Assembly (NCBI GenBank): GCA_934254925.1
Contig: CAKQMD010000011.1
Span: 1-48,603 of the forward strand
Source: an uncultured Alphaproteobacteria bacterium
GTDB taxonomy: Bacteria; Pseudomonadota; Alphaproteobacteria; RF32; CAG-239
Length of the DNA stretch: 48,603 bases
Reading direction: 5' to 3'
Positions 7,768-16,407 of the stretch are shown piece after piece; the stretch's first letter is position 1; every line of letters starts with the position of its first letter. The notes beneath the pieces were generated by a model that worked only from the letters and a program-made list of their open reading frames with translations, had not been told where the DNA came from and ran no database searches. The position numbers were made by a program, and so were the translations under genes.

Positions 7768-8733
7768 CTAGTCAACAATTTTAATGCTGAATTTTTCGCC
7801 AGAAGCCGGTTCCGGCGCTTTAAATACAGTATTCGGGACCACCGGTTGCTTTTCTTTATCCAACAAATCGAGGATCATGTCAAGCTCGGCTACGGAAGCG
7901 TATTGCAAAACGATTTTTCCGCCGCCTTGTTTGCTTGGCGTGATTTTAATCCGCAGGCCGAGTTTTCGGACCAGATCTTGTTCAATTTCGGCAAGGTCCT
8001 CATCTTTGGCCGCCTTCTTCTCAACCGCAGACGGACGAGGGGCTTTTTGTTTTGCCACCAAATCTTCCACCTGGCGAACGTTCAAATCTTTGGCAATAAT
8101 CTGTTCCGCCAAGGTTTCGGCATTTTCCAAACCAACAAGCGCCCGAGCATGGCCGGCGGACAATTTGTTTTCTTTCACCAAGTTTTTGACCTTTTCGGGC
8201 AAGCTGAGCAAGCGCAGCGTATTGGCAATGTGACTGCGAGATTTTCCGATCACTTGAGCCAGGGCTTCTTGTGTGTGGGAAAATTCGTTGATCAGGCGTT
8301 GAAAGCCCTCAGCTTCTTCAATCGGCGATAAATTTTCGCGCAGAAGGTTTTCCACCAAGGCAACTTCCAGTGCTTCCTGATCGGAAAAATCTTTGATGAT
8401 TACAGGTACTTCCGTCAGGCCGGCAAGCTTTGCCGCTCGCCAACGACGTTCACCGGCGATCAGTTCATAACCGTCGGCATCAGCGCGAACCAAAAGCGGC
8501 TGCAGCACGCCTTTTGATTTTATGGACTGTGCTAAGGCTTCCAAGGCTTCCTGATCAAATTCGCTGCGAGGTTGGCAACTACCGGGGTGAATCAGTTCCA
8601 AGTGCAATTTTTCTGTGTTGTTTTTTTTGCTTTCTTGCATCGGCACTTCATTTAAACCAGCGTCTAAATCAAAATCGTTATCTCCGAGCAAGGCGCTGAG
8701 ACCGCGTCCCAGTCTTTTCTTTTTATCTTCCAT
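7768..8733 (-). CDS. parB: Chromosome partitioning protein ParB
   Basis: CTP-dependent DNA clamp that loads at parS and, with ParA, segregates the origin region. The protein is 321 aa. The N-terminal KKRLGRGLSALLGD is typical of chromosomal ParB. The ParB/Srx domain follows, with GERRWRAAKLAG for CTP binding, and then the central helix-turn-helix around SHTQEALAQVIGKSRSHIANTLRLL. The ATG at 8733 has GAGGAAAG just upstream; a start at 8751 would overlap parA. Perfect parS sites lie at 10106 and 11972, within 5 kb. Confidence 0.97.
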   Translation of the reverse strand: MEDKKKRLGRGLSALLGDNDFDLDAGLNEVPMQESKKNNTEKLHLELIHPGSCQPRSEFDQEALEALAQSIKSKGVLQPLLVRADADGYELIAGERRWRAAKLAGLTEVPVIIKDFSDQEALEVALVENLLRENLSPIEEAEGFQRLINEFSHTQEALAQVIGKSRSHIANTLRLLSLPEKVKNLVKENKLSAGHARALVGLENAETLAEQIIAKDLNVRQVEDLVAKQKAPRPSAVEKKAAKDEDLAEIEQDLVRKLGLRIKITPSKQGGGKIVLQYASVAELDMILDLLDKEKQPVVPNTVFKAPEPASGEKFSIKIVD

Positions 8734-8744
8734 TCTTTCCTCTT

Positions 8745-9524
8745 TTAGCAAGCAATTAATTCTTTTTCACGTTTAAGGACTTCACCGGTCAGGCTAATGT
8801 AGGCCTGCGATCCGGGACATTTGAAATCATACAGCAAAACCGGCTTGCCGTGCGAAGGCGCTTCCGAAATGCGGATGTTGCGCGGGATGACGGTACGATA
8901 GACCTTTTTGCCGAAAAAGCTGCGTACGTCATCTTCAACCATTTGGGTCAGATTGTTGCGTCTGTCATACATGGTGAGAACAACGCCTTGAAGTTCAAGC
9001 CCGGGGTTGAATTTTCTTTTAATTTGATTAATGTCACGAATCAAATCTGTGATTCCTTCCAAGGCTAAAAATTCGCATTGAAGCGGTACGATGACGGCGT
9101 CTGCGGCTACCAGAGCGTTGATAGTGACCAAACTCAAAGAGGGTGGACAATCAATCAGAATATAGTCGTAATTCACGGCATCTCGGCGAAGAGCCTTTTT
9201 GAGAGAAAACTCCCTTTGCTCCATATCCACCAGTTCAACTTCAGCGCCTGCCAGGTCAGGAGAGGAGGGGACCAACGAAAAGTTGGGAATTTCGGTCCAA
9301 ACAATGGCGTCCGTCAGATGTTTTTCTCCCAACAAGACTTCATAAGAGGAAACCATGCGGCCACGCTTGTTGACACCCATGGAAGTCGAGGCGTTTCCCT
9401 GCGGATCCAGGTCGACTACCAAAACCTTTTTGCCGGCGGCAGCCATAGCCGTGGCAACGTTCACCGTCGTTGTGGTTTTGCCGACGCCGCCCTTGCGGTT
9501 GGCAATTGCAATTACTCTTGGCAT
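8745..9524 (-). CDS. parA: Chromosome partitioning ATPase ParA
   Basis: Deviant Walker-A ATPase (KGGVGKTTT at about 11-19) that binds DNA non-specifically and moves the ParB-parS complex. The Walker B stretch YDYILIDCPPSL and the 259-aa length fit the small chromosomal ParA family. Its ATG overlaps the rsmG stop by one base (TAATG), and parB begins 11 bp after it ends, so rsmG-parA-parB form one operon as in many alphaproteobacteria. Confidence 0.97.
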   Translation of the reverse strand: MPRVIAIANRKGGVGKTTTTVNVATAMAAAGKKVLVVDLDPQGNASTSMGVNKRGRMVSSYEVLLGEKHLTDAIVWTEIPNFSLVPSSPDLAGAEVELVDMEQREFSLKKALRRDAVNYDYILIDCPPSLSLVTINALVAADAVIVPLQCEFLALEGITDLIRDINQIKRKFNPGLELQGVVLTMYDRRNNLTQMVEDDVRSFFGKKVYRTVIPRNIRISEAPSHGKPVLLYDFKCPGSQAYISLTGEVLKREKELIAC

Positions 9525-10147
9525 TATTTACTCCTCTTGTCTTTTATATTTCTGATTAACAATATGACGCCGTCGCCGTCTAAAATATTCGGCTTGATTT
9601 CGACGTCAAAATTCCATAATTTGGCCGCTTCGTTCAATTCTTCTTTATAACGACGACCTTTGGGAAAGATGCAAAGGGTTTTAGGTCCTGAAAAACGTTT
9701 GGCATAAGTCAAAAGCTCTTTTAAGGCACACATGGCTCGGGAGGTGATGACATCTACGGGTTTGGCAGGAACATTTTCCGCCCTGTCATTAATGACATTT
9801 ACTTCCAACCCCATAATTACGGCGGCATTTTTTAAATACAGCGTTTTTTTCTTTATCGATTCGATCAGCGTCACTTTTAAATACGGTGTTTTTTCTTTTG
9901 CTATAGCCGCCAATACCAGTCCGGGAAAACCGGCGCCGGACCCAAGATCATAAAGGGTTTCCGTTTTTTTTGGCAAATATTGAAACAGTTGAGCAGAGTC
10001 GCAAAAATGACGTTCCCAAGCATTTGTAAGAGATGCATTACTAACTAAATTAAACTTTTTTTGCCACTCGTAAAGAGAGGCTTCATAGCTTTTTAAGCGG
10101 TCAATTGTTTCACGTGAAACATCGAATGTCATCATAAAATTTTCCAT
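9524..10147 (-). CDS. rsmG: 16S rRNA (guanine527-N7)-methyltransferase RsmG (GidB)
   Basis: Methylates G527 in the 530 loop of 16S rRNA using S-adenosylmethionine. The 207 aa fit the family. The SAM-binding motif LYDLGSGAGFPGLVLA is near residues 65-80, followed by the VTSRAM motif. The N-terminal part with YEWQKKFNLVSN is conserved. I use the ATG at 10147; ATGs at 10135 and 10132 are alternatives, and no strong ribosome site distinguishes them. A perfect parS site is embedded in codons for VSRET near the N-terminus. Confidence 0.95.
   Translation of the reverse strand: MENFMMTFDVSRETIDRLKSYEASLYEWQKKFNLVSNASLTNAWERHFCDSAQLFQYLPKKTETLYDLGSGAGFPGLVLAAIAKEKTPYLKVTLIESIKKKTLYLKNAAVIMGLEVNVINDRAENVPAKPVDVITSRAMCALKELLTYAKRFSGPKTLCIFPKGRRYKEELNEAAKLWNFDVEIKPNILDGDGVILLIRNIKDKRSK
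10106..10121. other. parS centromere site 1 (within rsmG)
   Basis: TGTTTCACGTGAAACA, a perfect match to the 16-bp bacterial parS consensus, lying inside the rsmG coding sequence. It is 1.4 kb from parB on its own operon, as expected for ParB loading near the origin. Confidence 0.95.
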
Positions 10148-10307
10148 AGAAAATTTATATAATTTTTGAAAATTATTTAAAACAAAAAAACGCAAGTTAT
10201 GAACACTTATTCCAACCAAAAGAAATAAAAAATTTAAATTGAATCTAAAATCAATAACTTAAACATTGTTACTTGACTCAGAATATTTATATTATAAGCA
10301 AAATAAA

Positions 10308-10973
10308 TTAACGCATATGACGTTCAAAATGCCTATTATGAAAATCTTGCTGTTCTTGAGACAGTAAATTAAGCAATTTATAAATATCGATTCCGGCACG
10401 ACGGTCAAAATCCGATTTTATATCATTTAAAATTCGGATGATCGACTGTATGACATTTTGCGGGACTTGATAGAGATTACAGATGCTTTGCGCCCGTTCT
10501 TCAATACGACAGGTTTGTCCCATGTCGTTTGTCATGTCTGCCAACTGCAGCAAACGGTCATAGTCATTGTATTGCATATTGGCAATGAGATTTTTGCAAG
10601 TTTTTATATCTTGATGAAAGCGCGAATATATAGAAGGGTCAAAATCAGAGTCATAAAAACTATGCGTCAAGCTGATACGGGCTATTTCCGGTTGATTCAA
10701 CGACAACATATAATAATATCCAACCAAACCGTGGAAAACGTTTTCGCTTATTTCGTCTTTGATTCTGCCACAATCATGTAACAAACCCAAAACATAGGCT
10801 TTGTCGGGATCAAGTACAGGAATAACGGAAGCAAGCTTTTTAGCGTTTTCGGCAACTGTATGACAGTGCTCGCGAAAGGTTCTTTCCTGTTCGGAAGTAA
10901 AGGGTACAGAAGAGCAATTGCGCGTTTTAACGACAATTTCAAACAAGGCTTCGGCATCGGGCTTATTCATCAT
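10308..10973 (-). CDS. HD-domain protein, putative phosphohydrolase (paralogue 1)
   Basis: A 221-aa soluble protein with an HD-superfamily metal-dependent phosphohydrolase signature. Histidines are in EHCHTVAENAKK (about 36-38), the defining HD is in LLHDCGR at 66-67, and further ligands may be in VFHGLVGYY (H81), SLTHSF and LQLADMTN. The substrate is unknown; nucleotides or cyclic nucleotides are common in this superfamily. The start has AAGGAG 7 nt upstream. It is clearly related in layout to the next gene (11040-11672), and the pair sits between rsmG and mnmG, which are usually adjacent. Confidence 0.75.
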   Translation of the reverse strand: MMNKPDAEALFEIVVKTRNCSSVPFTSEQERTFREHCHTVAENAKKLASVIPVLDPDKAYVLGLLHDCGRIKDEISENVFHGLVGYYYMLSLNQPEIARISLTHSFYDSDFDPSIYSRFHQDIKTCKNLIANMQYNDYDRLLQLADMTNDMGQTCRIEERAQSICNLYQVPQNVIQSIIRILNDIKSDFDRRAGIDIYKLLNLLSQEQQDFHNRHFERHMR

Positions 10974-11039
10974 ATTCCGTCTCCTTAAGAGGAAAACCTA
11001 GAAAACATATTATAAGGCCAATCGGTTAATATTTTGTTA

Positions 11040-11672
11040 TTATGAAACTTTGTCTTCTTTGATGCCTAAAAGGAGATAAATGTCACAACCGCAGAGCAGA
11101 TCAAAATATTTTTTGAGATTCAAGGTATCACGATAAGCTCGTTTCAGTCTGACAATCGGCAAGCCGTATTTTTGTTTGACAAATGCCAAACGAGATTTAA
11201 GCGATACATAACCAACACCGACCAAAACAAGCAAATCGCACAATTGCACCAAAAGGTCATAATCATCAAGGTCCAATTCACACAAGGCGTTCTTGGCTTC
11301 AAAAATAGCTTGTCGATCATAATTATCATAATCTTCCAAGCGGAAATTTTTGGATTGGAAACTGTGTGACAAACAAATTCGTGCCGAATCGTCATATCCC
11401 ATGGACTTTAGCAATTTGTAACCGATTAAACCGTGAAAAGAATTGTTCTCAGAACGAATTTTGCCGTAATCATGCAGCAGAGCCAAAATATAAGCCTTAT
11501 TCGCATCCATCCCAGGAATTTTGGCAGCAATCATCTGAGCGCAACAAGCGACCATCAAACTGTGAACACGCAAATTCTCACAATGTTCATCAGCATTTTC
11601 AAACCGATTGCCGTAACCGCGACACATATCATTCAGCAGACGGAAAGCCTTATCAATTGACGGATAACTCAT
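11040..11672 (-). CDS. HD-domain protein, putative phosphohydrolase (paralogue 2)
   Basis: A 210-aa protein with the same order of motifs as the gene at 10308: an early His (30 and 37), LLHDYGKI with HD at 67-68, FHGLIGYKLL (H80), CLSHSF, and a late Asp in YDLLVQLCD. It starts directly after the mnmG stop (ATG at 11672, mnmG ends at 11675), so it is translationally coupled to mnmG. The two paralogues probably arose by tandem duplication and have diverged strongly. Nucleotide or second-messenger hydrolysis is possible, but no substrate can be named. Confidence 0.75.
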   Translation of the reverse strand: MSYPSIDKAFRLLNDMCRGYGNRFENADEHCENLRVHSLMVACCAQMIAAKIPGMDANKAYILALLHDYGKIRSENNSFHGLIGYKLLKSMGYDDSARICLSHSFQSKNFRLEDYDNYDRQAIFEAKNALCELDLDDYDLLVQLCDLLVLVGVGYVSLKSRLAFVKQKYGLPIVRLKRAYRDTLNLKKYFDLLCGCDIYLLLGIKEDKVS

Positions 11673-11674
11673 TT

Positions 11675-13525
11675 TTACCTCTTAACATAACTTAAAACGG
11701 CGGTTATAGCGGCCGGTGTTACACCCGGAATTCTTGATGCCTCACCAATCGTTGTCGGACGGACTTTACTTAATTTGGCAACCATTTCACGTGAAAGACC
11801 GCCGATTTTTGAATAGTCAATGTCTTGGCGAAGATGCAAATTTTCATCTTTTTTGAAAACTTCAATGTCTGCCATTTGCCTTTTTATATAACCTGAATAT
11901 TTAGCCTCAATTTCAACCTGCTCATAAACCAGGGGAGGGATGTCAGACAACTCGGGACAAAGACCGACAATTGTTTCACGTGAAACAGCAGGATAAGACA
12001 TCAGATTGAACAGGCTGCGACGGCTTCCGTCTTGTTTGATTGGCATTTCCAAAGAAGACAATTGTGTCGCCGTGAGGTAATGCGATTGAGAAAAGTTCAA
12101 AAACTTTTCAATTTGCGCTTCTTTAGCTTTAAATACAGTGTATCTGTCCTTAGAAACGCAACCAATATCATATCCTTTTTGCGTTAAACGACGATCTGCA
12201 TTGTCTGCACGCAAAAACAAACGGTATTCCGAACGAGACGTAAACATGCGATAAGGTTCGTCAACCCCTTTGGTGATCAAGTCATCAATCATAACGCCTA
12301 TATAAGCCTCTGAGCGGTCTATTACAAATTCGCGTCCTTTATTTTCAACCTTCAGGGCTGCATTAACACCGGCAACCAAACCTTGTGCCGCGGCTTCTTC
12401 ATAACCTGTCGTTCCGTTGATTTGACCGGCAAGAAACAAATTTGCAACCTTTTTTACTTCAAGACAGCGGTTCAATTCTTGCGGATCAACATAGTCATAT
12501 TCAATGGCATAAGCAGGACGTAAAATCTCGACGTTTTCCAGCCCTTCCATGGTATGAATAAAATCCGACTGGACGTCGGCGGGCAGGGAAGTCGAAATAC
12601 CGTTTGGATAGACGACATCCGTATGAAGACCTTCCGGTTCCAAAAAAATCTGGTGACTGGTTCGGTCGGCAAATTTAACCAATTTGTCTTCAATACTCGG
12701 GCAATAACGTGGACCAACACCGGTTATCAAACCGGAAAAAAGCGCACATTTGGAAAAATTATCGCGAATAATCTGATGGGTTTTTTCATTGGTATGCGTA
12801 ATATAACAGTCAATTTGCGGATTTGTTATTTTATCATTCAAAAAGGAAAAAGGCTGTGGATGTTCGTCTCCCGCCTGTTTTTGCAATATATTCCAATTGA
12901 TCGTTTTACCGTTTAACCTGGCCGGTGTTCCGGTTTTCAAACGCCCGACACGTAGGCCGCAGGCCTTTAAATACGGTGTTATACCTGCACAACTGACATC
13001 ATTGACACGGCCGCCGATTGTCGTTTCATGACCGATAAACATAACACCGTTTAAAAAAGTTCCCGAGGTTAAAATTACCGCTTTTGCAGTGAGTTGAACA
13101 CCGTCAGCTAATGTGACGCCGTTAATTTTATCGTGATCTATCAGCAAACCTTCGCAAGCCGCCTCAATAATCGTCAAATTATCCTGCTGCCGCAAGGCCT
13201 CAAGCATATAACGGCGGTATAAGTCACGGTCTGCCTGAGCGCGTGGACCGCGCACCGCCGGCCCTTTAGAAGAATTGAGCATCCGAAACTGAATTCCGGC
13301 CTTATCAATAACTTTCGCCATGAGGCCGTCCAAAGCATCTATCTCACGCACCAGATGTCCTTTTCCCAATCCGCCGATTGCCGGATTGCAGGACATTTCA
13401 CCGATTGTTGCAAGCTTATGCGTGACCAAAGCCGTTTTGGCCCCCATTCTCGCGGCGGCAGCACAAGCTTCGCAGCCGGCATGGCCGCCACCTACGACAA
13501 TTACGTCATATTGATTATCATTCAT
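11675..13525 (-). CDS. mnmG: tRNA uridine-5-carboxymethylaminomethyl modification enzyme MnmG (GidA)
   Basis: FAD-dependent partner of MnmE; together they install carboxymethylaminomethyl at U34 of several tRNAs. The 616-aa length is typical. The FAD-binding motif VVGGGHAGCEAC is at about 10-21. The conserved NPAIGGLGKGHLVREIDALDG and the GTFLNG motif follow, and the C-terminus has the MnmE-binding GI(P)GVTPAA region. A perfect parS lies within it at 11972-11987. Located between mnmE and rsmG as in most bacteria, though with extra genes on both sides. Confidence 0.97.
   Translation of the reverse strand: MNDNQYDVIVVGGGHAGCEACAAAARMGAKTALVTHKLATIGEMSCNPAIGGLGKGHLVREIDALDGLMAKVIDKAGIQFRMLNSSKGPAVRGPRAQADRDLYRRYMLEALRQQDNLTIIEAACEGLLIDHDKINGVTLADGVQLTAKAVILTSGTFLNGVMFIGHETTIGGRVNDVSCAGITPYLKACGLRVGRLKTGTPARLNGKTINWNILQKQAGDEHPQPFSFLNDKITNPQIDCYITHTNEKTHQIIRDNFSKCALFSGLITGVGPRYCPSIEDKLVKFADRTSHQIFLEPEGLHTDVVYPNGISTSLPADVQSDFIHTMEGLENVEILRPAYAIEYDYVDPQELNRCLEVKKVANLFLAGQINGTTGYEEAAAQGLVAGVNAALKVENKGREFVIDRSEAYIGVMIDDLITKGVDEPYRMFTSRSEYRLFLRADNADRRLTQKGYDIGCVSKDRYTVFKAKEAQIEKFLNFSQSHYLTATQLSSLEMPIKQDGSRRSLFNLMSYPAVSRETIVGLCPELSDIPPLVYEQVEIEAKYSGYIKRQMADIEVFKKDENLHLRQDIDYSKIGGLSREMVAKLSKVRPTTIGEASRIPGVTPAAITAVLSYVKR
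11972..11987. other. parS centromere site 2 (within mnmG)
   Basis: Second perfect TGTTTCACGTGAAACA, coding for part of AVSRETIVG in mnmG. It lies 1.85 kb from site 1, and both encode the same VSRET peptide in their host proteins. Confidence 0.95.
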
Positions 13526-13614
13526 TTTATTTGGCCTAATTCTCTAATTTTGTTTGGTTATAATATAGGCCGAAATAATTTACAAGTCTTTAAATTGTCA
13601 AAAATTAGGGACAA

Positions 13615-13650
13615 CAAAAAAAGCCCCGGAGCAAAATCCGGAGCTTTTCT
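13615..13650 (-). terminator. Rho-independent terminator after the 13657 gene
   Basis: Read on the minus strand: AAGCTCCGGA, a 6-base loop, TCCGGGGCTT (one G-T pair) and a run of T. It separates the unknown gene at 13657-14109 from mnmG. Confidence 0.8.
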
Positions 13651-13656
13651 CAATTT

Positions 13657-14109
13657 TCAGACAAGAACTTTACGTTCTATCAAAGAACCCAAAAACTGCC
13701 TGATTTTGTAAGCTTCACAAAGATAGGGAGCTTGATAAAACAATGAAAAGAGAATAACGGCATTAGTTAAGGCTTTTTCCAAGTAATTTTGTCTTGCCAG
13801 ATCAACCGTAAGGACGACTTCACTAACAAAAGCTTTTTCCAAGGCGTCAAGATCCTCTTGCAAAGTTGCGTAATCTTTAATTACAAAAATAGGATCCCCT
13901 TCATAAAAATATACTTTTTCCTTGGTAAAAATTGTGTCGCTTGCAGCAATAATCTTGTTACACAAAGAAGAAAGTTCTCGGGAACGATTTTTTGCAAAAA
14001 AATTTTTCAATTCAGCAGGATCAAGAACAACGATATATTTTTTGATCTGCATTAAAATCGTCGGTAAGATAATGTCATTTAACCGGGCTTCAAAAACACT
14101 CTTTTCCAT
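13657..14109 (-). CDS. Unrecognised 150-aa protein between mnmE and mnmG
   Basis: I do not recognise this family. The protein is soluble and mixed alpha/beta by composition, without a signal peptide. It begins MEKSVFEARLNDIILPTILMQIKKYIVVLD and ends in a basic RKVLV. The segment VYFYEGDPIFVIKDYATL and a helical end resemble no motif I know. It is transcribed in the direction of mnmE to mnmG and has its own terminator, so it may end an mnmE transcript. Codon use looks like that of its neighbours, so it does not look recently acquired. Confidence 0.65.
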   Translation of the reverse strand: MEKSVFEARLNDIILPTILMQIKKYIVVLDPAELKNFFAKNRSRELSSLCNKIIAASDTIFTKEKVYFYEGDPIFVIKDYATLQEDLDALEKAFVSEVVLTVDLARQNYLEKALTNAVILFSLFYQAPYLCEAYKIRQFLGSLIERKVLV

Positions 14110-14180
14110 AACTTTAGAATTTTAGTAAATTAATAATTTTCAGTATGTTTGCATAATAGACAAATATACAAAAAAGTCAA

Positions 14181-15524
14181 CTACTTTCCGATACAGAAAC
14201 TGCTGAAAATTTTATCAAGAATTTCATTGACTTCAACAGCACCGGTAATTTTGCCCAAAGCGCGAGCCGCCAAACGAAGGTCTTCGGCAGAAAGTTCAAT
14301 TTCCTTATCAAAGCCAAACCTTTCCAGATTAGCAACAACGTCACACAAAGCTTCGCGATAGCGTTGACGCGTAATAAGCAGACCGGAATTGGAAGTGAAT
14401 TTTTGAGAAATCTGCTCGGCTATATGCTTAAGAAGCAAGTCTATTCCCTGACGATGTTTGGCCGAAATGAGTCGACAATTTGATTTTTTTAATTCAGAAC
14501 ATTGTTCAAAAGTTAATTTATCAGATTTATTGGCAACAAACAACAGCTTATTTTTAAATGATTTTTTCAATTTATCAAAGATGTGAACATTGTCTTTTGA
14601 AGCGTCAAACAAGCAAATTACTACATCTGCCTGAGATATTTTATGATAAGCAATTTCTATTCCTTTTTTTTCTATTTCTTCTTCAGTTTCACGCAAACCG
14701 GCCGTATCGGTAAACATAACCGGATATCCGTTCAGGTCCAAATGAACGTCTACTGCGTCCCGCGTCGTACCGGCAATATCAGAAACAATTGCCGCTTCTC
14801 GGCAGACAACGGCATTAAGCAAACTGGATTTTCCGGCGTTTGGCGGACCGACAATGACGACTCTGAACCCTTCGCGCAGCCTCTCGCCGATATGATCATT
14901 GTTCAGATGCTTTTCAATAGCTTCCTTAAGTTTAAATACATTGTTCAACATATTGGAAACAACATCTGCCGGGATTTCTTCATCAGGAAAATCAATAAAA
15001 GCTTCAAGGTGAGCCAAACAAGTCAACAACTCTGCACGCCAGCTCTGATAAAGGATTTTTAGCTCTCCTTCCATTTGACGCAATGCGTATTTTTGTTGTT
15101 CCGCCGTTTCGGCATCAATCAAATCTGCCAATCCTTCGGCTTCCGTCAGATCCATTTTCCTATTATAAAAAGCGCGTTTGGAAAATTCTCCCGGTTCGGC
15201 CAGACGAAAATCATCCAAGCAGGAAAGACTGTCGAGAACACTGTTTATAACGGCTCTGGAACCATGAACGTGGAGTTCAACAACATCTTCACCGGTAAAG
15301 GAATGAGGCCCCTTAAAAGCCAGTAAAAGCGCTTTGTCCAGCAAGCGGTGGTCCTGCCGATGATACAAAGGCGTAAAATAAGCATGGCGGAACTTTAATG
15401 TCTGCAAAGACAGAGAAGTCATTTGCTCTATGACCGAAAAAGCTGAAGCTCCGGACAGGCGGATAACTGCCACGCCGGATTTTCCGTTTACGGTAGACAA
15501 AGCATAAATCGTTTGCCGGGTCAT
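14181..15524 (-). CDS. mnmE: tRNA modification GTPase MnmE (TrmE)
   Basis: K+-activated GTPase that forms a complex with MnmG to modify U34 of tRNA. The 447-aa protein has the N-terminal tetrahydrofolate-binding domain (TIYALSTVNGKSGVAVIRLSG), the helical domain, an inserted G domain with GPPNAGKSS (Walker A), DIAGTTRD (switch), DTAGL and NKSD, and the C-terminal C-I-G-K motif that carries the catalytic Cys. All key residues are present. Confidence 0.97.
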   Translation of the reverse strand: MTRQTIYALSTVNGKSGVAVIRLSGASAFSVIEQMTSLSLQTLKFRHAYFTPLYHRQDHRLLDKALLLAFKGPHSFTGEDVVELHVHGSRAVINSVLDSLSCLDDFRLAEPGEFSKRAFYNRKMDLTEAEGLADLIDAETAEQQKYALRQMEGELKILYQSWRAELLTCLAHLEAFIDFPDEEIPADVVSNMLNNVFKLKEAIEKHLNNDHIGERLREGFRVVIVGPPNAGKSSLLNAVVCREAAIVSDIAGTTRDAVDVHLDLNGYPVMFTDTAGLRETEEEIEKKGIEIAYHKISQADVVICLFDASKDNVHIFDKLKKSFKNKLLFVANKSDKLTFEQCSELKKSNCRLISAKHRQGIDLLLKHIAEQISQKFTSNSGLLITRQRYREALCDVVANLERFGFDKEIELSAEDLRLAARALGKITGAVEVNEILDKIFSSFCIGK

Positions 15525-15723
15525 GTGAAATCTCCTTTTTAACGCAAGTTATAAACCGCAGGGCGCGAGAAAGCAAGTTTTAAAAGCAGATTGCGTTTAA
15601 GGCCGTTTTTTTGACTCTGGAGAGGCTCTTCACTTTTTATTAATGAAACTGTCATAAGCTGATGAAAATTCGTTTCTGTGGGCTTCTGGCGGACTCATAA
15701 TTTTTCTAAAGAAAGTAGACTTT

Positions 15724-16407
15724 ATGCCAAAATACAAATTTAAATTAATTATCTGGGATTTTGACGGCGTGATTGCCGATACGGAAAACCATTATCTGCA
15801 AAACCGTCTGACGGCCGTCAACGAAATTTTAAAGTTGAATTGGGATCTGGGCGAGTTGAAAAAGCATATTTGCGGCATGAGTGACGTCAGAAGCGAAGAA
15901 GTTTTCAAAAAACTGGGAATTGCAACCGGAGAAAAATTTTGGCATCGCGTTCATGAATTGGATAAACAAATGATGAGCGATGGCTTCAGCTTAAACCCCG
16001 GTATTGAAAAAATACTCAGCAATCAAAATTTTCGCCAATGTATTGCCACCGGCGGCAACAAAGAAAAAACCGCGGTCAAGATGAAAGTCGTCAACGTTGA
16101 AAAATACTTCAAGCCGGAAAATATTTTTACCGGGGATTTGGTGGCACACGGCAAACCCGAACCGGACCTGTTTTTGCTGGCGGCCGAAAAAATGGGCGTC
16201 GCTCCACAAGACTGTATTGTGGTAGAAGATTCGATCGCCGGCCTGAAAGCCGGACTAAAAGCAAAAATGCATACCGCTGCTTACATCGGCTGCGCCATTC
16301 ACAACAACGACAATTATCGCCAAGAAATTGCCAATATGGGAATTGAACATATTTTTGACGACATGGACGACTTTAACCGCTATTTGCTGAATCAATATGA
16401 AGCCTAG
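15724..16407 (+). CDS. HAD-superfamily phosphatase (tandem copy 1)
   Basis: A 227-aa HAD subfamily IA hydrolase similar to beta-phosphoglucomutase and small sugar-phosphate phosphatases. Motif I is WDFDGVIADTE (nucleophile Asp in DFDGV), motif II lies around CIATGGNKEK, and motif III/IV is GKPEPDLF followed by VVEDSIAG. A helical cap domain lies between motifs I and II. The substrate cannot be told from sequence. The gene overlaps the next, related gene by 11 bp. Confidence 0.85.
   Translation: MPKYKFKLIIWDFDGVIADTENHYLQNRLTAVNEILKLNWDLGELKKHICGMSDVRSEEVFKKLGIATGEKFWHRVHELDKQMMSDGFSLNPGIEKILSNQNFRQCIATGGNKEKTAVKMKVVNVEKYFKPENIFTGDLVAHGKPEPDLFLLAAEKMGVAPQDCIVVEDSIAGLKAGLKAKMHTAAYIGCAIHNNDNYRQEIANMGIEHIFDDMDDFNRYLLNQYEA

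Noticed and set aside
11783..11798. Third parS-like site in mnmG (CATTTCACGTGAAAGA)
   Set aside because: Three mismatches at the outer positions; the core TTTCACGTGAAA alone is likely chance or weak, so not called as parS.
15539..15601. Inverted repeat TTAACGCAA / TTGCGTTTAA between mnmE and the HAD genes
   Set aside because: Short arms with an indel and a large gap; no supported role.
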